64,000 nt of DNA, from assembly GCA_035235625.1 (NCBI GenBank), contig CP141144.1, positions 20,333,014-20,397,013 on the forward strand. The letters are read 5' to 3'. The notes below the pieces were generated by a model that worked only from the letters and a program-made list of their open reading frames with translations, did no database searches and had not been told where the DNA came from. The stretch comes from Saururus chinensis (taxonomy: Eukaryota; Streptophyta; Magnoliopsida; Piperales; Saururaceae). A program made the position numbers and the translations under genes. The stretch's first letter is position 1; each line of letters begins with the position of its first letter. Shown in pieces: positions 62,801 to 64,000 of this stretch.

Positions 62801-64000
62801 AAAGTTGTCTGTTACTATGCAATCAAATGGATCATTGGATCTGCGTGTCTATCCATATATTGGTTTCCAGGTATAAAATTCTGTCAGCTTTAATGCAATT
62901 TCTAGTTTCACTTCATTTCTCATTCACAGGCTTCATGCTGATGCTATTATTTTGATTCTTACCACTTTTAATCTAGGCCCCTGAAAATTCAGCTTTTCTA
63001 ATCAATATTCATGAGCCGATCATTTGGCGCCTTCATGAAATGATACAGCATATCAAGCCGTACAGAGTGTTCTGTGCTCAATCAACTGCCGTTTCTGTGG
63101 ATCCAACCATTCAAATCGGGCAAGTTCAAATTTTTTTTAGTATTATCGTGTGGGTTCTGTCTGTCATATGTTATTTTAATTCATATATGTTCTGATGGGA
63201 ATTTGGTGGGAAATCAGGCTTCTTAATGTCTCAGAAATCCGATTTAAAATCTCACTTGCCATGTCTCCGAGTCAACGACCTAGAGGTGTTCTTGGTTTTT
63301 GGTCATCTTTGATGACTGCATTGGGAAATACTGAACACATGCCAGTAAGTCTAAAATAAATTCTTTTTTTTTTGGCTACGTATCGGATGACTCTTGACAG
63401 AGGGATTCAGACTTTCTTCTTCAACTTGCTACATAATTTGTCTTAACAAAATCATCATTGATTACAGATTCGAATAAATCAAAGATTTCATGAAGACGTG
63501 TGCATGCGGCAAAGTGCTCTAATTAGTGCTGCTGTAGAGAATATTCAGAAGGATCTTCTTAGTCAGCCCCTTCAGCTTCTTTCTGGGGTTGACATACTTG
63601 GTAATGCAAGCAGTGCTCTTGGGCACATGAGCAAAGGTGTAGCTGCTTTATCTATGGATAAGAAATTTATAAAGAGTCGCCAAAGACAGGTTATACATCT
63701 GCTCTCTTGCCACTTGTTTTTTCTTGTGATTTAGCAATAATTTACTCATTGCTGCAAAAACTTTTTCTTTCAGGAAAACAAAGGTGTGGAGGATATAGGC
63801 GATGTCATCAGGGAGGGTGGTGGGGCTTTTGCAAAAGGCCTATTTAGAGGAGTCACTGGCATATTGACAAAGCCTCTTGAAGGTGCCAAGTCATCTGGAG
63901 TTGAAGGTTTTGTCCAAGGTGTTGGTAAAGGATTAATAGGTGCAGCAGCACAGCCTGTAAGTGGGGTCCTTGATCTATTATCAAAAACAACAGAAGGCGC
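17980..64000 (+). CDS. VPS13: VPS13-family bridge-like lipid transfer protein (61 exons, 3' end beyond the window)
   Basis: About 4,032 codons are visible, in phase across 60 introns, closely matching Arabidopsis At4g17140 as I recall it. The family forms a hydrophobic channel that moves phospholipids between membranes at contact sites. Exons: 17980-17994, 19486-19567, 20321-20424, 22173-22268, 22418-22465, 26523-26576, 29584-29687, 29771-29888, 30051-30152, 30817-31014, 31091-31248, 32286-32444, 32531-32614, 32701-33058, 33141-33254, 33400-33495, 33648-33715, 33798-33918, 34262-34486, 34612-34839, 34914-35023, 35130-35226, 39997-40095, 40181-40321, 40536-40604, 40824-41318, 41405-41728, 41806-41937, 42355-42468, 42630-42814, 43059-43164, 43239-43382, 43617-43892, 45044-45709, 45821-46039, 48645-48748, 49673-49968, 50060-50150, 50942-51238, 51727-52122, 52218-52536, 52790-52948, 53050-53213, 53342-53519, 53641-53910, 53995-54201, 55755-55809, 57377-57507, 57928-58437, 58574-59395, 59485-59561, 59644-60097, 60215-60301, 60725-60880, 61270-61454, 62068-62601, 62693-62870, 62977-63119, 63218-63344, 63468-63689, 63774-64000+. 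No disabling change was found. Confidence 0.95.
17995..19485 (+). other. VPS13: VPS13 intron 1
   Basis: GT-AG, T-rich. Besides the coding-like antisense stretch at 18597-18839 I see no repeat or gene. Long first introns in plant genes often aid expression, but no specific element was recognised. Confidence 0.7.
18597..18839 (-). pseudogene. Coding-like antisense fragment in intron 1
   Basis: The minus strand is open for 80 codons with an acidic, Ser/Thr-rich sequence containing VEGTVSIDIDSVNTSLSD, AIPASLKPAETENTTD and STSNLFDIDEVEIGPQ. Its composition is richer in G and C and looks more protein-like than the surrounding intron. I do not recognise the family. It may be a captured exon or retrocopy fragment, or chance. 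The Met near 18,837 need not be a start. Confidence 0.3.
19568..20320 (+). other. VPS13: VPS13 intron 2
   Basis: GT-AG, T-rich, 753 bases. No repeat, RNA gene or coding feature seen. Confidence 0.7.
20494..20884. mobile_element. MITE-like element in intron 3
   Basis: Inverted ends AAGCATCTCCAA (20494-20505) and TTGGAGATGCTT (20873-20884) are perfect over 12 bases and enclose about 390 AT-rich bases without coding potential. 'GCATCTCCAA' ends are common on plant MITEs. No clear target duplication was found. Confidence 0.55.
21630..21750 (+). mobile_element. SINE-like repeat in intron 3
   Basis: Internal RNA polymerase III-like boxes: an A-box-like 'agtggttttctgg' and, some 35 bases on, a B-box-like 'gggtcgaatctc' at 21681-21692. 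The tail is not well defined. The rest of intron 3 (20,425-22,172) shows nothing else. Confidence 0.45.
22269..22270 (+). other. VPS13: GC splice donor, intron 4
   Basis: CCTTAAG|gcaaga. The frame requires exon 4 to end at 22268 and exon 5 to begin at 22418 with GATGAAGAC, giving YTLKDEDREKL. No GT nearby preserves this. Confidence 0.85.
22638..23830. mobile_element. Repeat-family copy 1 with inverted 'ggtttgcaatct' ends
   Basis: The left end reads 'atggtttgcaatctcgcaag' and the right end 'gatctgagatgtcaaacctt', near inverted complements. Next to the ends lie repeated 'gagatct' and 'tgagatc' steps. The interior is AT-rich and non-coding. Related sequences occur at 26,147-28,120 and 54,390-54,775. 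Confidence 0.45.
24705..24850. repeat. Short tandem repeat 'ctaaaacaagaa'
   Basis: About seven imperfect units built from 'cctaaaacaagaa', 'gattcctaaaacaagaa' and 'actcctaaaacaagaa'. Non-coding. Confidence 0.75.
26937..26995 (+). repeat. Microsatellite (CCA)n/(CAT)n
   Basis: 'gaccaccaccaccaccacca' grades into 'tcatcatcac'. Simple-sequence slippage tract in intron 6. Confidence 0.85.
27351..27409. mobile_element. Short Stowaway-like MITE remnant
   Basis: 'gctccctctcagttcatttt' at the left pairs with 'atgtgggatgaagggag' at the right, followed by TA. The CTCCCTC ends fit Stowaway, but at about 60 bases it must be internally deleted. Confidence 0.45.
30051..34486 (+). CDS. VPS13: VPS13 exons 9-19: extended chorein region
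   Basis: Residues about 208-768. Recognisable conserved stretches are LAVYHDSDTLPWKVNKKWED, RKYLLSPINGVLNYDRLGKQ, IWWRYAILACLQQKKMCYRF, LREIEKDLDSKVILLWRLLA-like sequence (EIREIEKDLDSKV here), SGKDMQNMIQYLVNVSVSQG, CDVSLRFYGLSAPEGSL and SLIDRCGMVVVIDQ. In the family these beta strands build the groove walls. Exon 17 (68 bases) codes a charged helix with QVSRKAQEQFQMVLEEQSR. All splice sites are GT-AG and the phases join without a break. Confidence 0.93.
30153..30816 (+). other. VPS13: VPS13 intron 9
   Basis: GT-AG, 664 bases. No repeat or gene recognised. Confidence 0.7.
31249..32285 (+). other. VPS13: VPS13 intron 11
   Basis: GT-AG, 1,037 bases. Contains a Stowaway MITE at 31809-31912. A tract at 31,655-31,790 is relatively C-rich ('ggctgcactcgtttcggctc') and may be a diverged repeat. 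Confidence 0.65.
31809..31912. mobile_element. Stowaway MITE, TA target duplication
   Basis: 104 bases. Starts CTCCCTCTGTTCTACATTAA and ends ATGGGACAGGGGGAG, flanked by TA at 31807-31808 and 31913-31914. The inner ends 'taatagct' and 'agctatta' also pair. These match the Tc1/Mariner-related Stowaway family, which has no coding capacity. Confidence 0.8.
34015..34185 (-). mobile_element. SINE-like repeat in intron 18
   Basis: On the minus strand 'ctagcatggtatc' (A-box-like) is followed by 'ccgggttcagtcacc' (B-box-like), then 'actgttccttgt'. The same order (acatggtatta, gggttcaagtatc, gtgttccttgt) occurs on the plus strand at about 54,950-55,000, so the two form one family. The rest of intron 18 (33919-34261) is ordinary. 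Confidence 0.5.
34612..40095 (+). CDS. VPS13: VPS13 exons 20-23: PH domain
   Basis: Residues about 769-946; the PH fold covers about 837-946. It starts at ARILVWGGIGNAVAEWKPCF, continues YLYVLESELSQSYQRC and AGRQVIEVSPASLGGS, and ends with the C-terminal helix EEKATWLKGLMQAIYRAS, which has the invariant PH tryptophan. A PH domain inserted in the chorein rod is characteristic of this plant VPS13 class and probably binds a phosphoinositide or protein partner. The domain is split by the gene's longest intron (22), which is full of retrotransposon relics. Confidence 0.9.
35840..36410 (-). pseudogene. Copia RNase H remnant
   Basis: The minus strand retains the family order HW..ML.ILRYL, ..LRANSDAK, a stretch aligning with the 'FLG.SL.SWKS' part, FEYHAMA, LLADTGV, HHLR.GTLT and a tail resembling LFTK. 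Several stops and frame changes interrupt it. Copia integrase and reverse transcriptase motifs were not found. Confidence 0.5.
36490..38130 (-). mobile_element. Smaller LTR element nested in the copia relic
   Basis: A direct-repeat pair at about 36,490-36,725 and 37,880-38,130 shares 'aataaactagct', 'caaagccttactccaaatag', 'aaagacaactagga' and 'gggcctggcccgt' / 'gacctggcccgt'. On the minus strand the repeats start TGTCATGACC and TATGATCTGA, and a purine-rich tract precedes the first. The 1.15 kb interior has frames on both strands (for example 36862-37458 minus) without recognisable domains. This is a non-autonomous retroelement relic. Confidence 0.5.
40181..49968 (+). CDS. VPS13: VPS13 exons 24-37: central lipid-groove region
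   Basis: Residues about 947-2036. Repeated family-typical stretches include MKLHSLKIKDELQGQQSESP, LLGYGKGRVVFRLKMDVDSV, AMFVQERFLLDLKVYPSSLS, VGGFEWLIQKYEIEGAPAIK, SLRDVFRKVPTFSLEVK and KEVTPASILPIIIIGRGKKL. Exon 34 (666 bases) is the largest here. A Glu/Asp- and Ser-rich, less conserved segment lies in exon 26 (about 1,060-1,140). Exon 36 ends at 48748 (TTTAT|gtgagt): using the next G would break the frame. No distinct named domain is recognised beyond the VPS13 rod. Confidence 0.92.
41938..42354 (+). other. VPS13: VPS13 intron 28
   Basis: GT-AG, 417 bases. T-rich and without a recognised feature. Confidence 0.7.
43893..45043 (+). other. VPS13: VPS13 intron 33
   Basis: GT-AG, 1,151 bases. 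Contains a Stowaway MITE (43920-44092). The tract 44,260-44,640 ('ccctagaattaaccctaaga', 'gagaagagagaagagggttg', 'gggcctgggcc') looks like a diverged LTR remnant but was not matched to a partner. Confidence 0.6.
43920..44092. mobile_element. Stowaway-like MITE in intron 33
   Basis: 173 bases, starting CTTCCTCCATCCCATATTAA and ending ACACGGGATGGTGGGAG, flanked by TA at 43918-43919 and 44093-44094. It has further paired 'attgtcc' / 'ggacaatt' inside. A different subfamily from the copy in intron 11. Confidence 0.75.
46040..48644 (+). other. VPS13: VPS13 intron 35 (2.6 kb)
   Basis: GT-AG. Contains one fragment related to the intron 22 copia LTRs (about 47,800-48,060). The rest is AT-rich with no recognised gene, RNA or repeat. 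Confidence 0.6.
47800..48060. mobile_element. Fragment related to the copia LTRs of intron 22
   Basis: Shares 'gttagggtttttggagagga', 'aaataatgcccttcacttaa'-type and 'gggtggaccaat' blocks with 35,610-35,740 and 38,650-38,810. Probably a solo LTR; its ends were not fixed. Confidence 0.5.
48749..49672 (+). other. VPS13: VPS13 intron 36
   Basis: GT-AG, 924 bases. No recognised feature. Confidence 0.65.
50060..52948 (+). CDS. VPS13: VPS13 exons 38-42: Vps62-like (DUF946) segment
   Basis: Residues about 2,036-2,457. Two similar stretches show the pattern FWRPQAPANYAILGDCVTSR / IWRPIPRPGFSILGDCITEG, followed by LWMPIAPSGYLAIGCVATKG / WYPIAPPGYTSLGCIVSRTD and VYCLRSDLV / FCCPRMDLV. This is the Vps62-type motif seen in plant VPS13 proteins and in DUF946 proteins. 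I infer a duplicated beta module within the adaptor-binding part; its ligand is unknown to me. Confidence 0.85.
50151..50941 (+). other. VPS13: VPS13 intron 38
   Basis: GT-AG, 791 bases. No recognised feature; the long frame entering exon 39 from upstream is an intronic extension. Confidence 0.65.
51239..51726 (+). other. VPS13: VPS13 intron 39
   Basis: GT-AG, 488 bases. Nothing recognised. Confidence 0.65.
53050..53519 (+). CDS. VPS13: VPS13 exons 43-44
   Basis: Residues about 2,458-2,571, joining the Vps62-like and C2 segments. Conserved stretches are FDMTVTNINLATHGRLDSMN, SSIAASTFNTQLEAWEPLVE and PFDGIFKFETYD, then a helix with MSWKRQAELEWKS. The intron between the exons falls after AA of the Lys codon (caa|gtattg, acceptor at 53341). 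This segment resembles the autoinhibitory-linker-like part described for VPS13 proteins, which is an inference. Confidence 0.88.
53641..57507 (+). CDS. VPS13: VPS13 exons 45-48: C2 domain
   Basis: Residues about 2,572-2,792. The C2 part begins near 2,648 with CYVAVQIYEAKGLPLLDDGN, continues HDFFCTLRLVIDGQPLDQQR, KWNELFIFEVPKKGFARLEV and ends GKGEVIGAFSISVGN. DDGNNHD matches the loop where C2 domains hold acidic residues, so calcium-dependent membrane binding is possible but unproven. Exon 47 is only 55 bases and lies between introns of 1.55 and 1.57 kb; its donor is GC (AAAAG|gcaagt at 55810), required to keep the GKGEV frame. Confidence 0.9.
54390..54775. mobile_element. Repeat-family copy 3 (GATCTC-rich)
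   Basis: 'gctggatcatactgggatct' at the left and 'gatccgagatggccaacttt' at the right resemble the inverted ends of the intron 5 copy (caaggtttgcaatcttggat in complement). 'gagatctcaccaagat' and 'gggatctcaccgtgat' pair internally. Short, non-coding. Confidence 0.4.
54940..55140 (+). mobile_element. SINE-like repeat, same family as in intron 18
   Basis: Order 'ctgacatggtatta', 'gggttcaagtatc', 'gtgttccttgtcgaatgtgc' and later 'cattgcatgtgaacat' matches the minus strand of 34,015-34,185. The 19-base string 'tattagagtgcaggatctg' is duplicated about 60 bases apart. Confidence 0.45.
55398..55600 (+). mobile_element. SINE-like repeat, second family
   Basis: 'gcctagtgatgtggtaagag' resembles a tRNA A box and 'cctagtcttgatccccac' (55,456-55,473) a B box, spaced as in tRNA-derived SINEs. 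The tail contains 'tgtctgtctg'. Confidence 0.5.
55810..55811 (+). other. VPS13: GC splice donor, intron 47
   Basis: GGAAAAG|gcaagt, a perfect match to the GC-donor consensus. The reading frame (AGKGEV) forces this choice with the acceptor at 57375-57376. Confidence 0.85.
55812..57376 (+). other. VPS13: VPS13 intron 47
   Basis: Begins with the GC donor. Contains a MULE-like MITE (56,048-56,423) and a G homopolymer near 57,242-57,256. The rest is AT-rich and featureless. Confidence 0.6.
56048..56423. mobile_element. MULE-like MITE in intron 47
   Basis: Left end 'ggggaatgatctcctacaag' and 'cactcatataggagg' against the complement of the right end ('ggaggataatctcctgtgag', 'cgcatgcataggagg') gives an imperfect terminal inverted repeat of about 40 bases. 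The interior also has inverted 'gtgggcccactt' and 'tggagggcccataag'. Non-coding; about 376 bases. Confidence 0.55.
57508..57927 (+). other. VPS13: VPS13 intron 48
   Basis: GT-AG, 420 bases, no recognised feature. Confidence 0.65.
57928..59395 (+). CDS. VPS13: VPS13 exons 49-50: dysferlin/Pex24-like segment and flanks
   Basis: Residues about 2,793-3,236. Around 2,935-3,035 the order QYHPISGWGSKWPGF, RWSTRDFSYSSKDFFEPP, GWQWISGWTVEKARYADTDG, WTYGPDYVALKWPP and ARRRRWIRPRKK fits the dysferlin-domain pattern (paired W.W, D.GW.Y and a terminal RRRRW.R). This is known from dysferlins, peroxins of the Pex24/Pex30 group and plant VPS13 proteins. Exon 50 continues with LPWKSMFKDSDLCLQVRPHV and KYFWLSIGVDASVLHTELNS. 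At 822 bases exon 50 is the largest exon in the window. Confidence 0.88.
59485..62601 (+). CDS. VPS13: VPS13 exons 51-56: SHR-BD / adaptor-binding region
   Basis: Residues about 3,237-3,734. RLRVSIEHDLGASN, then TIRLFVPYWIANDSSLPLVY and RVVEVELSESSE mark the SHR-BD domain. Later stretches are QAKLINRTGCTLLLQQLG, RVEVRSGTKESRYEVIFRPH and IENRSSFLPVHIRQVKG. In yeast Vps13 the equivalent beta repeats recruit adaptor proteins that set location. Exon 56 adds VIVELAEFGLSVVDHTPEEI, which leads into the C-terminal domain. All splice sites are GT-AG. Confidence 0.9.
60302..60724 (+). other. VPS13: VPS13 intron 53
   Basis: GT-AG, 423 bases, no recognised feature. Confidence 0.65.
60881..61269 (+). other. 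VPS13: VPS13 intron 54, with SINE-like repeat
   Basis: GT-AG. Between about 60,990 and 61,215 lies a GC-richer insert: 'ggtgggatgggcaggacatg' (A-box-like), 'ctgagtttgaaccac' (B-box-like, about 61,043) and a tail 'tataaaaaaattgg'. This fits a tRNA-derived SINE distinct from the other families here. Confidence 0.5.
61455..62067 (+). other. VPS13: VPS13 intron 55 (probable; one retained-exon alternative)
   Basis: GT-AG when exon 55 is joined to 62068, restoring SSPFRIENRSSFLP. An internal stretch at 61,782-61,930 starts after an 'ttcag' and reads CFCDSRGVRSIEIFCCHAKQ, but it ends in a stop at 61930-61932 and has no place in the family alignment. I treat it as intronic. Confidence 0.7.
62693..64000 (+). 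CDS. VPS13: VPS13 exons 57-61 (partial): VPS13 C-terminal and ATG_C-like region
   Basis: Residues about 3,735-4,032. It contains VYPYIGFQAPENSAFLINIH, MSPSQRPRGVLGFWSSLMTA, DLLSQPLQLLSGVDILGNAS and, in exon 61, KGLFRGVTGILTKPLEGAKS. The Gly-rich amphipathic helices resemble the ATG2/VPS13 C-terminal membrane-binding region. Exon 58 uses a GC donor (ATCGG|gcaagt at 63120). Exon 61 is open to base 64000 with no stop. By comparison with the Arabidopsis homologue I estimate 200-250 residues, including a second PH-like domain, lie beyond the edge. Confidence 0.9.
63120..63121 (+). other. VPS13: GC splice donor, intron 58
   Basis: ATCGG|gcaagt. Joining to the acceptor at 63216-63217 gives QIGLLNVSEIRFK, the expected family sequence. 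The intron is only 98 bases. Confidence 0.85.

Noticed and set aside
1-64000. tRNA or rRNA genes
   Set aside because: Only isolated box-like motifs belonging to SINE-like repeats were seen. No full cloverleaf or ribosomal sequence was recognised.

Overview
The window is nuclear DNA of a flowering plant. It is AT-rich, with many small exons joined by GT-AG introns, nested LTR retrotransposons, MITEs and SINE-like repeats. Its one intact gene is a plant-type VPS13 closely resembling, from memory, Arabidopsis At4g17140. The species cannot be named; the GC-rich LTR island might hint at a monocot, but that is weak. No tRNA, rRNA, CRISPR or bacterial-type operon was found.

Bases 1 to about 17,570 are a stack of transposable elements. 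The oldest layer is a Mutator-like element (about 165-17,510) with long imperfect terminal inverted repeats. It carries a broken plant mobile domain (PMD, MAIN-like) gene on the minus strand. Two later insertions split that gene: a 2.6 kb solo LTR (1050-3648, target duplication GATAA), and an LTR element of the same family (3981-15811, duplication ATAC plus one mismatch) with two ~2.1-2.2 kb LTRs around a 2.3 kb non-coding interior. One of those LTRs was later hit by a third insertion, a 5.1 kb solo LTR (4497-9642, duplication CGAAC). Removing the insertions in order rejoins host sequence. The homologous LTR at 14,090-14,110 shows the empty site, and the PMD carboxy-terminal frame reopens across the first insertion site.

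Bases 17,980 to 64,000 hold 61 exons of the VPS13 gene on the plus strand, coding about 4,032 residues before the window ends inside exon 61. All splice phases are consistent. Domain order is chorein N-terminus, extended chorein region, PH, lipid-groove region, Vps62-like segment, C2, dysferlin/Pex24-like segment, SHR-BD, VPS13 C-terminal and ATG_C-like region. The last ~200-250 residues lie outside. Three introns (4, 47 and 58) begin with GC rather than GT. A short upstream ORF precedes the start codon.

The large VPS13 introns hold most remaining mobile DNA: a Ty1/copia relic invaded by a smaller LTR element (intron 22), Stowaway MITEs, a MULE-like MITE, SINE-like copies and a recurring GATCTC-rich repeat family. 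I found no clear evidence of an undescribed biological system. The most unusual items are the resolvable insertion chronology, LTR arrays of hairpin-forming repeats, the very large GC-rich solo LTR, and the three GC-AG introns in one gene.
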